64,000 nt of DNA from Rossellomorea aquimaris (GTDB taxonomy: Bacteria > Bacillota > Bacilli > Bacillales > Bacillaceae_B): contig NZ_JXZC01000001.1 in NCBI RefSeq assembly GCF_000935355.1, forward strand, positions 620,001 through 684,000, written 5' to 3'. The notes under the pieces are model-generated. The model made no database searches and was not told the origin of the DNA. It saw only the letters and a program-made list of their open reading frames with translations. Below, in pieces: positions 27,449-36,153 of this stretch. Numbering within the stretch: position 1 is the stretch's first letter; each line of letters begins with the position of its first letter. A program made the translations under genes and the position numbers.

Positions 27449-29308
27449 CTATTCCAAAAACCTTAACAAATCTCCATAGATGATATCATCCGACATCCCT
27501 AACTCTTTTCTTACCGTTTCTTTAAAAGGTTCACATAATGACTCAGAAACAGATGTTTCATTACTCTTATCATAGCAAACATTGTCTTTAAAAACGTAGC
27601 TTTCTGTAACAAAATCTCCATCCCTGAAAATGACTGGATGATCTTCCTTTCTAGTGAACAGGTTATGACCAAATGACAGATTATCTTTCATCTTAATCCC
27701 CAATAAGTGAAGTATGGTTGGACGAATATCGATTTCTCCCCCTATCGTCTCAATCGTTTTTCCCTTTTCACCCGGGACATGGATAATGAGGGGAACCTGC
27801 TGGAGCTTCACATGATTCACTGGGGTATCTTCCTGTCCTAAAAGCTCGAAAACTCCATTTTCATATTTTTCTGAGATACCATAATGGTCTCCATATAGTA
27901 CAAATACAGTATTCTCATACATTCCGTTTGCTTTAAGGTTCTTAAATAATGTCTTAATCGCTTCATCCTCGTAACGTACCGTGGTAACATAACGGTTGAC
28001 AACATCCTCCCCTGTCGAAGCCTCCGGGATAAGTTTATCCTCTTCTTCTAATAGAAAGGGAAAGTGATTCGTCAGCATGATGAGACGTGTATAAAATGGT
28101 TGGGGCAATTTTTCAAGATACGAAATAGATTGTTCGAAGAACGGTATATCCTTTAATCCATAATTAACCGAGTTATCTTCAGATACATTGAAGTCTCTTT
28201 TCGAAAAGTAGCGATCATATCCTAATGATTCGTACATCACATCACGATTCCAAAATGTACGATCATTCCCATGGAAAACTGCGGCATAATAATCTTCTTT
28301 CTTTTTTAAAATATGAGGCATGCTTTTATAGCGGTTATCCGGTGTGCGAACAAATGCCGATCCACTGGCCAAGGGATATAACCCTGTATCAATCATAAAT
28401 TCAGAGTCTGACGTCTTTCCTTGTGCGGTTTGATCATAAATTTGGTTGAAATAGTAACTATCCTTGATTAAAGAATTTAAAAAAGGTGTGATTTCTTCTC
28501 CGTTGACCTCTTGATTGATGACAAAATTTTGGGTGGATTCCATACTGATCAATACAACATTTTTCCCCTCGGCAATTCCGAACAAATCTGACTCTTTATG
28601 TTTCTTGGATTGTGTATATTTTATGGACGCTTCTGTGTCTGATTTACTGGCAAGCATCTTGGTGAATGGGACCGTAGCTTCAACGCCAATATCGTATAAA
28701 TGATAATTATATGGTCCCACCGATTTGACCATTTGCTCTCTGTCATAGGATTCAGCGAATAAATATGGAGATTTCATCAGTCCTAATCCCACTGTTATGA
28801 GTAACAGCACCATACTCAACACGATATATGAAAGCTTCCACCTCCTTGAGACCTTAATGGAAGAAGTAGGCTGCCACTTTTTCTTTAATAACCACCCGAC
28901 AAGTAGGAAATCTACAATTAAAAGTAGATCCCAGGGACTCATCAGTTCAAATGTACTTGGTCCAATCCCTCCCACATTCTTAAACTGAAATAAAATCGGA
29001 ACGGTAACAAAATCTGAGTAAAATCGAAAATATAATAGATCACCGTATAAAAGTCCTGTTGCAATCCCCATTACAATGACGACAATAGCGGGTTTAATCT
29101 TCTTTGAGAAGTAAAAACTGGATCCGATTAATAGCATTAACGAACCAAGAGGATTGAATATGATGAGTAATAAGTCCAAGAGGGATTCGATATGTAGATT
29201 GAATCCAATTAAAGAAACTAATACGGTCTTTAACCATAAGGTTAGGATGGCAAACCCAATTAATTTGTATGTCTTAAAGCGAGATATAAAACGGGATATC
29301 CTACTCAT
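27449..29308 (-). CDS. LtaS-like membrane sulfatase-fold phosphotransferase
   Basis: Lipoteichoic-acid-synthase-type enzyme of 619 residues. Five N-terminal membrane segments (about 15-180) carry an extracellular alkaline-phosphatase-fold domain. The active site is clear: metal-binding Glu in ISMESTQ, catalytic Thr near residue 299 in QGKTSDSEF, and later HGNDRTFWNRD and GDHYGIS. The family transfers glycerol phosphate (or, in relatives, ethanolamine phosphate) from phospholipid to a lipid anchor. The start overlaps the stop of the GNAT/aminotransferase gene (ATGA), so this copy is part of a dedicated operon rather than the housekeeping ltaS. Confidence 0.88.
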   Translation of the reverse strand: MSRISRFISRFKTYKLIGFAILTLWLKTVLVSLIGFNLHIESLLDLLLIIFNPLGSLMLLIGSSFYFSKKIKPAIVVIVMGIATGLLYGDLLYFRFYSDFVTVPILFQFKNVGGIGPSTFELMSPWDLLLIVDFLLVGWLLKKKWQPTSSIKVSRRWKLSYIVLSMVLLLITVGLGLMKSPYLFAESYDREQMVKSVGPYNYHLYDIGVEATVPFTKMLASKSDTEASIKYTQSKKHKESDLFGIAEGKNVVLISMESTQNFVINQEVNGEEITPFLNSLIKDSYYFNQIYDQTAQGKTSDSEFMIDTGLYPLASGSAFVRTPDNRYKSMPHILKKKEDYYAAVFHGNDRTFWNRDVMYESLGYDRYFSKRDFNVSEDNSVNYGLKDIPFFEQSISYLEKLPQPFYTRLIMLTNHFPFLLEEEDKLIPEASTGEDVVNRYVTTVRYEDEAIKTLFKNLKANGMYENTVFVLYGDHYGISEKYENGVFELLGQEDTPVNHVKLQQVPLIIHVPGEKGKTIETIGGEIDIRPTILHLLGIKMKDNLSFGHNLFTRKEDHPVIFRDGDFVTESYVFKDNVCYDKSNETSVSESLCEPFKETVRKELGMSDDIIYGDLLRFLE

Positions 29309-30915
29309 TTCACGACCCTGGAATCAACATTGCTTTGATATTCTTTGTTGAGTATTTTCATTGCTTTCAAAACCTTTCGATCGTTTTGTTTTCCCATGAG
29401 CGCAACCTGCACCCAATTTCTCTTAACTAAATAGTCACTTTCGTAGCTTAATAAAATCCCTTTATCTTTCAACACATCACCAAACTGTCTACTACACTGT
29501 TCCCTCTCCAAAGCAATTGTAATCACTCCAGGAGAATAGTTTTCATCCCCCAGTATTTGAAATCCTCCCTGAGTTAACACACACCTTACTCTCTGAGCTA
29601 ATTTTTCATGCATTTCATAGTCAAGAAAGTGCAGTGCCTCCTTTAGTGCCCTTACCATATTAGAAGAGTGGGTGAAGGGGATGCTTCCATTCACCTCGTA
29701 CATTCCCACATCCAAGTACCTTGGAATTGATGTGCTGGGCTGTATTTCATCCCGATGAAATACAATTGCCAGGCCGGGATAAGAGCCTAATCCTTTCCCA
29801 CTGACCGTTGTGGCAAAGTACACTTCTTTAAAATTCACTGGAATGGTCCCAACCGAACTGCAAGCATCGACGCATAGTTCTACTCCATACCTTTTACACA
29901 GAGAAAGTAGCCCGTCCAGGTCATATAAGTAGCCGGTCGACGTTTCACAATGTACCGTCCAAAGCCATTTTATGTTTTTGTTTTCCTTGAGGCAGCTTTC
30001 CACTTCGCCTAATGAGATTGCTTCATTCCAATCTTTTTGGAATGTATGAAAATATAAATCAAACCTATTTGCATGGTCAATCAACCGGTACCCGAATTCT
30101 CCGTTTGCCAGAATAAGGCCGCTTCCGTACAAGGATTTCAGCTGAGCTGCAACCATGTCATTAGATAGGGTACCCGTTCCCACTGCAACTTTTGCATGGT
30201 TTGCGTTTGTTATCTCGCATAATGATCTTCTTACTTCTGCCATTTCGTTAATAAACACGCTGCTTCTATGAGAATCAGGTTCCCTTTTGAAAGCTTCTTC
30301 TACCGTTCCATGAAGTGGAACCGGACCAGGAAGGAAAGAAAGCGGAACTGATTTTTCTGTTTTGCGAATCATTAATCTCTGAAAGGCTTTCGTCGAATTT
30401 TCGAAGCTTTCACGGGTTAAATACATGGGCTGAAAATTGGCCCCTTCCTCCCCCACAAGATCGGCAAAAGGCTGAAAACCTATTCGTTTATACAACTTGA
30501 GCTGACGGACCGTTCCTGAAATGAGAGCCATCGTATATCCTTTCTCCAAACAATAAGATACTAAGCGCTCACATAATTGATAAAAAACTCTCGTACTTCT
30601 ATACGGTTGTTTTACGGATAGTAATCGAATTTCACAAGGAACAGCCCCAGTCGGCAAATATTCATTAATATTTCCCAGTTTTAAATCCAGAGAGAAGGGA
30701 CGCTTGGCACGAACCGCGATCATGCCCACGACTTCCCCTTCATCTTTAGCAATAACATATGTATTTTCATCGTGAAATTTATCTATCAGTTTGCGTTCTG
30801 GATTTCCTTCGTGCTGAGGTATTTCTTCTACAAAAGTCTGATAATTCAGGGAATAAATTTGTTGAAACTCACATGATTCACTTGCAATTTTGTACTGAAG
30901 AGAAAGGTTTTCCAT
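29305..30915 (-). CDS. GNAT acyltransferase fused to class-V PLP aminotransferase
   Basis: Two-domain enzyme of 536 residues. Residues 1-170 form a GNAT-like domain (YQTFVEEIPQHEGNPER, VVGMIAVRAKRPFSLD, EIRLLSVKQPYRSTRVFYQL) resembling N-acyl-amino-acid or autoinducer synthases more than ordinary acetyltransferases. Residues 190-530 are a fold-type-I class-V aminotransferase: AVGTGTLSNDMV, HCETSTGYLYDLDGL, ELCVDACSSVG (PLP-binding Asp) and Lys374 in SGKGLGSYPG. The closest relations by motif are alanine-glyoxylate and 2-aminoethylphosphonate transaminases. ATG after AGGAGG. It lies between PlsY-like and LtaS-like genes, suggesting synthesis of an amino- or acyl-modified head group. Substrate unknown. 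Confidence 0.82.
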   Translation of the reverse strand: MENLSLQYKIASESCEFQQIYSLNYQTFVEEIPQHEGNPERKLIDKFHDENTYVIAKDEGEVVGMIAVRAKRPFSLDLKLGNINEYLPTGAVPCEIRLLSVKQPYRSTRVFYQLCERLVSYCLEKGYTMALISGTVRQLKLYKRIGFQPFADLVGEEGANFQPMYLTRESFENSTKAFQRLMIRKTEKSVPLSFLPGPVPLHGTVEEAFKREPDSHRSSVFINEMAEVRRSLCEITNANHAKVAVGTGTLSNDMVAAQLKSLYGSGLILANGEFGYRLIDHANRFDLYFHTFQKDWNEAISLGEVESCLKENKNIKWLWTVHCETSTGYLYDLDGLLSLCKRYGVELCVDACSSVGTIPVNFKEVYFATTVSGKGLGSYPGLAIVFHRDEIQPSTSIPRYLDVGMYEVNGSIPFTHSSNMVRALKEALHFLDYEMHEKLAQRVRCVLTQGGFQILGDENYSPGVITIALEREQCSRQFGDVLKDKGILLSYESDYLVKRNWVQVALMGKQNDRKVLKAMKILNKEYQSNVDSRVVK

Positions 30916-30950
30916 TCTCGTTCCTCCTATGTATCGAAAGATTGCTTCTG

Positions 30951-31505
30951 TTATCGTTTATGTACCATCAGAACCGTCACAAAAAGTGACAATAATCCGA
31001 TAAAAATGGTGAATGAACCCTCAATCACATAAGCCGTAATCGGAATGGTTGCCATTGAGAGAAAACCGGCAATGGTATATTTCTTCAAGATCATATATGA
31101 GACTCCCATAGTGATAGCGAAAATCCCAATTGTAAAGGGATTGAGAAATAATGCAGATGCCAAATAAACAACTACTCCCTTTCCGCCATGAAGTCCAAGT
31201 TGGATTGGAAACAAATGTCCGATCATGAGAAAAATAGAACTGAGAACAGAGTAAATCTCACCTTCTGCCAGTTGGGCCGTTAACATTAGTGCAAGAATCA
31301 CTTTTCCGGCATCAACCAGCAGCGTCAGCAGAAATCCCTTTTTCCCTATGGCCCTACCTGCATTCGTCGCACCGACATTCCCGCTCCCCATTTTACGGAT
31401 ATCTTCACCGGTAAACATTTTCACTATATAATAAGCACCTGTTAAACTTCCTAGTCCATAAGAAACCAAAATGATCATACTTATGATCATACTATTACTC
31501 ATCAT
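30951..31505 (-). CDS. plsY: PlsY-family glycerol-3-phosphate acyltransferase
   Basis: Membrane acyltransferase using acyl-phosphate to acylate glycerol 3-phosphate. About 184 residues, five or more membrane segments. Loops with MGSGNVGATNAGRAIG and QLGLHGGKGVVV are the phosphate- and acyl-binding motifs. The frame opens at GTG 31511, but AGGTG fits ATG 31505 or 31502. It is 35 bases before the GNAT/aminotransferase gene. Because it sits in a special operon it may be a second PlsY with a different acceptor; that is inference. Confidence 0.85.
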   Translation of the reverse strand: MMSNSMIISMIILVSYGLGSLTGAYYIVKMFTGEDIRKMGSGNVGATNAGRAIGKKGFLLTLLVDAGKVILALMLTAQLAEGEIYSVLSSIFLMIGHLFPIQLGLHGGKGVVVYLASALFLNPFTIGIFAITMGVSYMILKKYTIAGFLSMATIPITAYVIEGSFTIFIGLLSLFVTVLMVHKR

Positions 31506-31568
31506 ATTCACACCTGACTTTTCTTATATGTTAATAGACGGATTGATACCAAGGAAAGTTTCATATAT

Positions 31569-32297
31569 TTACAATTCATCTATACTCTTTCTGTTTCTTA
31601 AGAAATAGAATGGTAAATAAAGGAGGCTGAATAAAATAAGGGCTACTCCTTCAAGTGACAGGAGGTACCAGGGATACTCCCCTAAATAATCTATGGGACT
31701 TGCATTATACGGTTTATGTGAAAGGAACATATAATTTGCTCCTACCAATTTGTTCAGGATAAATACGATGACAGCGATTAGATTTAAAGCTATGAATGCC
31801 CTCAGCATAGACCGGAACGTCAATGTGTAGCACTCTATCCATGTCATGTACAAACAGGATAATACAATTGCAAGATGCGCTATGAAAAATTGGAAATAAC
31901 GGAAATGGGGAAAACCAAAAAACAACTCAGGTGTCACGATGGCAATAACAGCACCAGTCATACTTGCAAAAAAACTGATTTCATAGATTCTATAGTTTTT
32001 CGTAATGAGCATGATCATGCAAAGGTACAATGAGATGGAACATAATTGAAGCGGCAAATTAATGGCTACATCCCAATAATCATTGATAAAGTACCAAATT
32101 TGAAATAATGCTTCACTCAAAACCAGCAGTACCACGAGATTCCATTTCAACACACTCTTACTTCTACCGCTTAGGTGATTTCTAATAAGATACAAACCGA
32201 TCATACATCCAAACGAGACAATAATAGCTGCCACATGGGATACCGAAAACAACTCAAAAGGATAATCCTCATACCTAAAATTCATCATCTCTTTCAC
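31569..32297 (-). CDS. YwaF-like (TIGR02206) membrane protein
   Basis: About 242 residues, seven predicted membrane segments. FELFSVSHVAAI, LPLQLCSISLYLCMIML and WYLLSLEGVALILFSLLYLPF match the B. subtilis YwaF type. Function unknown. GTG 32297 has AAGGGGAG 9 bases upstream; the frame upstream to 32321 is less likely. The gene ends 63 bases before the PlsY-like start, so it probably heads the same operon. Confidence 0.8.
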   Translation of the reverse strand: MKEMMNFRYEDYPFELFSVSHVAAIIVSFGCMIGLYLIRNHLSGRSKSVLKWNLVVLLVLSEALFQIWYFINDYWDVAINLPLQLCSISLYLCMIMLITKNYRIYEISFFASMTGAVIAIVTPELFFGFPHFRYFQFFIAHLAIVLSCLYMTWIECYTLTFRSMLRAFIALNLIAVIVFILNKLVGANYMFLSHKPYNASPIDYLGEYPWYLLSLEGVALILFSLLYLPFYFLRNRKSIDEL

Positions 32298-32362
32298 AAA
32301 CCCCAACTCCCCTTCGAACACCCATCCATACTATATTCTCTTAATCCTTCCTCAATTCCTTT

Positions 32363-32376
32363 AAGGGACGGACCTC
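32363..32376. repeat. Single copy of dispersed repeat AAGGGACGGACCTC
   Basis: Left-end type copy in the leader of the YwaF-like gene, without a clear inverted partner nearby. Confidence 0.55.
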
Positions 32377-32385
32377 GCTTAATCA

Positions 32386-32409
32386 TTACCTATAACCCAA
32401 TCTAAACAT
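32386..32409 (-). other. Possible 7-codon leader ORF
   Basis: ATG with GGGAGGT 7 bases upstream encodes MFRLGYR and a stop, between a terminator hairpin and the YwaF-like gene. Ribosome site quality is better than chance would give, but length allows no coding test. Confidence 0.25.
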
Positions 32410-32451
32410 TACGTACCTCCCTATTCCCTTTATCCAAATCCTTAACCTTTT

Positions 32452-32497
32452 TAAAAAAAATCCCTGTTAGAAAAAGCAGATTACTTAACAGAGATTT
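32452..32497 (-). terminator. Terminator-like hairpin in the leader of the YwaF-like operon
   Basis: AAATCTCTGTTA and TAACAGGGATTT (one mismatch, 16-base loop) followed on the minus strand by an eight-T run. It lies downstream of the hydrolase terminator at 32549, so it is either a tandem terminator or an attenuator for the lipid operon. Confidence 0.6.
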
Positions 32498-32548
32498 CTC
32501 CCCTCTATAATTATATAAATCAAGATTGCGCCTAACATGAAGCTATAC

Positions 32549-32583
32549 AAAAAATCCCATTCCAATGAAGAAATGGGATTTTC
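32549..32583 (-). terminator. Terminator of alpha/beta-hydrolase gene
   Basis: AAAATCCCATT/AATGGGATTTT stem with a 10-base loop, eight bases past the stop. Confidence 0.75.
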
Positions 32584-32590
32584 ATTAATT

Positions 32591-33388
32591 TTATTGCACC
32601 CTGCGCAATGGAACATCTTGGTTCTTATAAATGAAATCAAGAGCCAGTCGATTAAATTCATTTGGCTTCTCTACATTACATACGTGTCCACAATCCTCAA
32701 GAAACACTTTCGTGGCTGAAGGGTCTCCCTTTGTATCCTGATCAAGTGACCGAACAAACAGATGATCTTCTTTCCCGGATATATAAAGCTTAGGAACATG
32801 AGAAGCCCTTTCCTGCACAGAAGCGTAAGTTGATTTCACAAACGGTGTCAGACGATACCACCCGAGAAAATCATTACGATTCATTTTCTTTGCTTCGCGT
32901 ATGAATAACTTTCTGGAAATTCTGTGATTGCTTTTAGGCATCATGATGTAGGCGAAAATTTTATATAACCACATGAAAGGGATCATATTTTTCACTGCAT
33001 CACCAATTTTAAGTAGTGTATTGGATAACAAATTGAATCTAGTGATACATCCCCCTAATACGGCACTTTTCACTCGGTTTGGAGCAGCCTGTAATAAAGC
33101 GTGGATTAGAACCGATCCTAAAGAAATGCCGATAAAATGAGCACGTTCCACTTGAAGATGATCTAATACCTTAAAAACTTCACGAACATTTAAATCAATT
33201 GTGAATTTTTCATTATAGGATTCTACACTTGGGGACTCCCCATGCCCTGGCAAATGAATCGTTATCACATTATAATATTTTTTGAAAATATCGAGCTGTT
33301 TGCCGAAAATTCTCGAGTTCCCTCCAATTCCATGAAGAAACACCACATATTCTTTGCCGACTCCTTGGTGAACTTTGTATTCTAGCAT
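32591..33388 (-). CDS. Alpha/beta-fold hydrolase
   Basis: 265 residues, cytosolic. Oxyanion segment VVFLHGIGGNSRIFGKQ, nucleophile Ser in GISLGSVL, Asp in SGKEDHLF and His in EDCGHVCNVEKP form the usual triad order of the carboxylic-ester/MhpC-like family. Substrate unknown. The frame opens at 33421; ATG 33388 has AAGGAGAG five bases upstream and begins at the natural domain edge. Confidence 0.85.
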   Translation of the reverse strand: MLEYKVHQGVGKEYVVFLHGIGGNSRIFGKQLDIFKKYYNVITIHLPGHGESPSVESYNEKFTIDLNVREVFKVLDHLQVERAHFIGISLGSVLIHALLQAAPNRVKSAVLGGCITRFNLLSNTLLKIGDAVKNMIPFMWLYKIFAYIMMPKSNHRISRKLFIREAKKMNRNDFLGWYRLTPFVKSTYASVQERASHVPKLYISGKEDHLFVRSLDQDTKGDPSATKVFLEDCGHVCNVEKPNEFNRLALDFIYKNQDVPLRRVQ

Positions 33389-33775
33389 CAATTCTCTCCT
33401 TAAAACAGCACAACCTACCAAAAGAATGAAATGAATCAGCCAAATATTCGAGAACCGTTTTACTTCTATTAACTAATCATTAATATGAAAATCGATTTTC
33501 AATACTATTGCTTGATGCATTCTAAACTCTTGAAGCCTTACCTTAATTATCTTTCATTCTATACTATCAGCCGTCGCTTTGTCATATAATTGCTGAAGAA
33601 ATTCCGAACATTTTGTGATAAACAGGAACCAACATCCATCATATTACATTTATTGTCCTTTGGCTTTCTTGATTTTCAGCCCGGTGACATGAAGTCTATA
33701 CTTCCTTCACCATCATGACATTCTTGAGTTTACTAACTAAAAGCCAATTCCTTTTGGAGATCTTTCAATGGCTGA
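33389..33775. other. Non-coding gap
   Basis: About 390 AT-rich bases between the hydrolase start and the Zn-ribbon gene terminator. No open frame with a ribosome site, no repeat of the dispersed family and no RNA motif was recognised. Confidence 0.4.
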
Positions 33776-33808
33776 AAAAAGAGCTACCTATTTCGGCAGC
33801 TCTCTTTA
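33776..33808 (-). terminator. Terminator of Zn-ribbon gene
   Basis: AAAGAGCT pairs with AGCTCTCTTT; minus-strand T-run follows. Confidence 0.6.
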
Positions 33809-33811
33809 TGA

Positions 33812-34105
33812 TTAGTTTTTATACTCGTATTTAACGAACAACGGTAGAATCAACGAGACCATAAACGCCAAACCAACGATCACTCCAAAAGTCACCGGCT
33901 TTGATAGCCCTTGATCGGGTGCAATCAATAATCCGAATACAACCGCTGGAACGATGATGAGAAATGAAACAAAAAATTTTGAGGCAAAATTTATTGTATG
34001 CTTCTTCCCACATTGACTGCATTCAATAGGTTTATAAGATCTCCAAATGGAGAATAATAACTCTTTCCATTGGAACTGATTGTTACATACATTACACTTC
34101 TGCAA
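33812..34105 (-). CDS. Zn-ribbon membrane protein (TIGR04104-like)
   Basis: 97 residues. An N-terminal zinc ribbon, CNVC and CSQCGKKH (two Cys pairs about 25 apart), is followed by two membrane segments and a short basic tail. The open frame reaches 34189, but GGGGGAA lies seven bases before TTG 34105, which puts the ribbon at the N-terminus. Family members are common in Bacillus with no known function. Confidence 0.7.
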   Translation of the reverse strand: MQKCNVCNNQFQWKELLFSIWRSYKPIECSQCGKKHTINFASKFFVSFLIIVPAVVFGLLIAPDQGLSKPVTFGVIVGLAFMVSLILPLFVKYEYKN

Positions 34106-34166
34106 AGCATTTCCCCCTGTGAATAACGATTCTCTCTCTAGTCTACCATTTTTAGCATTGGAGGAG

Positions 34167-34343
34167 TTACTTTTCTTCACATGAAACATTCCAAGAAAGG
34201 ATCCCTTCTTTCACTTCTGCTAATCCCTCATTGCTCTCACATGCTTCAATGGCCTTTTTCAAACCCATCTTATCTAGCATTACGATAGTAATCACCATCA
34301 GAATCGTAAGGATTACAAGTAAAGACTTCTGTTTCACCTTCAT
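34167..34343 (-). CDS. Small single-pass membrane protein, 58 residues
   Basis: ATG 34343 to TAA 34167. One N-terminal membrane segment (about 7-23), then a short acidic, amphipathic tail with two cysteines (EACESN and NVSCEE) and the pattern LKKAIEACE. AAGGGG lies 10 bases upstream of ATG. It ends about 60 bases before the Zn-ribbon gene and is probably cotranscribed. A 68-codon frame overlapping it on the same strand has poorer composition and was rejected. Function unknown. Confidence 0.65.
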   Translation of the reverse strand: MKVKQKSLLVILTILMVITIVMLDKMGLKKAIEACESNEGLAEVKEGILSWNVSCEEK

Positions 34344-34519
34344 ACATTGAAAACCCCTTCAAAAAATGTCTGATATTCCCCTTATAGAAAATAATACCAT
34401 ATACACCTTTCCATTCGACCTTTAACAGGAAATTCGTACATAAATATGTATTCATGCAGGAATTTAAAACTTTCATTCGAATAATGTACTATAACACTTA
34501 TACATAAGGAGTTACTTCA

Positions 34520-35296
34520 TTGATACAATCATTTAAATTAAACGTTCAAACATTAGGTCAGAAGATGCCCGTTTATATTTTTAAAGTCGATGATGTTCTC
34601 GTTGATACGGGACCATACAGTATGAAGAATGAAGTGCGTACTATTTTTAAAGAGCTCCAGATTAAAGAAGTCATTCATACTCATCACCACGAAGATCATA
34701 CTGGCAATAGTTCATGGATTGAAAGGTTTTACTCCATTCCTCAATGGATCCATCCATTAGGGGTGGAAAAATGCAACCACAGCACTAAACTTCCTTTTTA
34801 CAGAGCTATGTTCTGGCATAATCGTCCAGCGTTTCACCCTTCACCACTTCAAAGGGGAGTATTTGAAACAACTAAACACTCCTTTAAAATTGTTCATACA
34901 CCGGGGCACGCTGAGGATCATATTGTTCTCATTGATGAAGAAAAGGGCATTTGCTTTTCGGGGGATTTATATTTATTCCATTCTCCTACATCTAACTTTT
35001 CATTCGAGTCTGTACCGGAACTCATTCGCTCAATAGACAAAACACTTCAGTATTCCTTTCAGGAAGTATATTGTTCACATCAAGGGTACTTGAGGCATGG
35101 GAGAAAGCTTTTAGAGAAGAAACTAGCTTACCTTCAAAACCTTCAAGAAGCCGTTATGAAAGCACACCTGGAGGGAAAAACGGCTAAAGAAATTAGAAAA
35201 CACCTGCTTCCCAAGAACAAACTTTTTCAATATATTTCACTTTTCGAAAACTCACCGGAACACACAGTCAAATCCATCATTAAAGAAATATCGTAA
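34520..35296 (+). CDS. Metallo-beta-lactamase-fold hydrolase
   Basis: 258 residues, cytosolic. The metal motif is THHHEDHTGN, with further ligands in VHTPGHAEDHIV, FSGDLYL and CSHQG, i.e. the full HxHxDH-H-D-H set of two-metal glyoxalase-II-like enzymes. The last 60 residues form a helical C-terminal region. TTG start eight bases after AAGGAG. Substrate unknown. Confidence 0.87.
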   Translation: MIQSFKLNVQTLGQKMPVYIFKVDDVLVDTGPYSMKNEVRTIFKELQIKEVIHTHHHEDHTGNSSWIERFYSIPQWIHPLGVEKCNHSTKLPFYRAMFWHNRPAFHPSPLQRGVFETTKHSFKIVHTPGHAEDHIVLIDEEKGICFSGDLYLFHSPTSNFSFESVPELIRSIDKTLQYSFQEVYCSHQGYLRHGRKLLEKKLAYLQNLQEAVMKAHLEGKTAKEIRKHLLPKNKLFQYISLFENSPEHTVKSIIKEIS

Positions 35297-35338
35297 ACAG
35301 AAGGTCCGTCCCTCAATAGGGACGGACCTTCTGTTTAC
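35293..35338. terminator. Bidirectional terminator built from an inverted pair of the dispersed repeat
   Basis: A perfect 20-bp inverted repeat with a 6-base loop; its core is AAGGTCCGTCCC/GGGACGGACCTT. The outer arms contain the stop codons of both convergent genes (TAA at 35294-35296 and the complement at 35335-35337). No long T-run follows, but the stem is very stable. Confidence 0.7.
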
Positions 35339-35940
35339 TGATTTTCAAGGCGGTTGAGGCTTCGTTTGTATTCCACCTGACAAATGACATCCAGGATTCT
35401 TGTTGATATGAATTGGCAGGCTAAGGCAAAAAGAATGATTTTTAAATCTACTACGACTCCTGTCAGTAGTAACACACTGCCATTAATGAAGAATAAAATC
35501 TTCCCTGGGGTGTAGCCTTTTAGCTTTGAAATAATAAGTGCTAAAATGTCCATCCCTCCAGAGGATGCTCCCATTCTAAAAAGAATGCCTATCCCTATTC
35601 CGAAAAGGATGCTGCCAATCAAGAGATCGACGAAAATAAAGGAAACAGTTCCGATTAAATGAGAATTCAAGAAATTGACTACAAACGACGTGACTGTCAC
35701 ACAATACATGGTCCAAAGTGCATTCTCTTTTCCTAACCATTTTACTGCAGCTAGTAAAAGAGAAGCATTTAACACCCATAGCGTAATGGCAAATGGGACA
35801 TCCAACAAATAGTTTACTAGCACACTCACACTTGCAGCGCCACCTGAAGGGATAAAATGGGGAAACAAAAAGATAGCCATGGCCAATCCTTGTATGCTTG
35901 CTGCTATACCTAAAATAGTACCCTTTCTTACTACATTCAT
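35335..35940 (-). CDS. YitT/YczE-like DUF161 membrane protein, short form
   Basis: 201 residues, five to six membrane segments. MAIFLFPHFIPSGGAASVSVLV and LFRMGASSGGMDILALIIS are the two family repeats. It lacks the DUF2179 domain seen in the other member at 24277-25179. Function unknown. Confidence 0.85.
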   Translation of the reverse strand: MNVVRKGTILGIAASIQGLAMAIFLFPHFIPSGGAASVSVLVNYLLDVPFAITLWVLNASLLLAAVKWLGKENALWTMYCVTVTSFVVNFLNSHLIGTVSFIFVDLLIGSILFGIGIGILFRMGASSGGMDILALIISKLKGYTPGKILFFINGSVLLLTGVVVDLKIILFALACQFISTRILDVICQVEYKRSLNRLENQ

Positions 35941-36153
35941 CTGTACATTGCTCCCGATTCTGTTAAGGACTCTATTTCATAGTCTAGTAGCTATACACTT
36001 CTTCTGCAACAGAGAAATGAAAATGACCGGTTGTTGACTAATTGAAATTCTTCATATATTAGTAGTATACATTCATTGAAAATATGGCTATTGTATCCTC
36101 AGCTCTGCCAAATAAATTCAATATGATCTCCTTTCCAATCTCCCTTTACCTAT

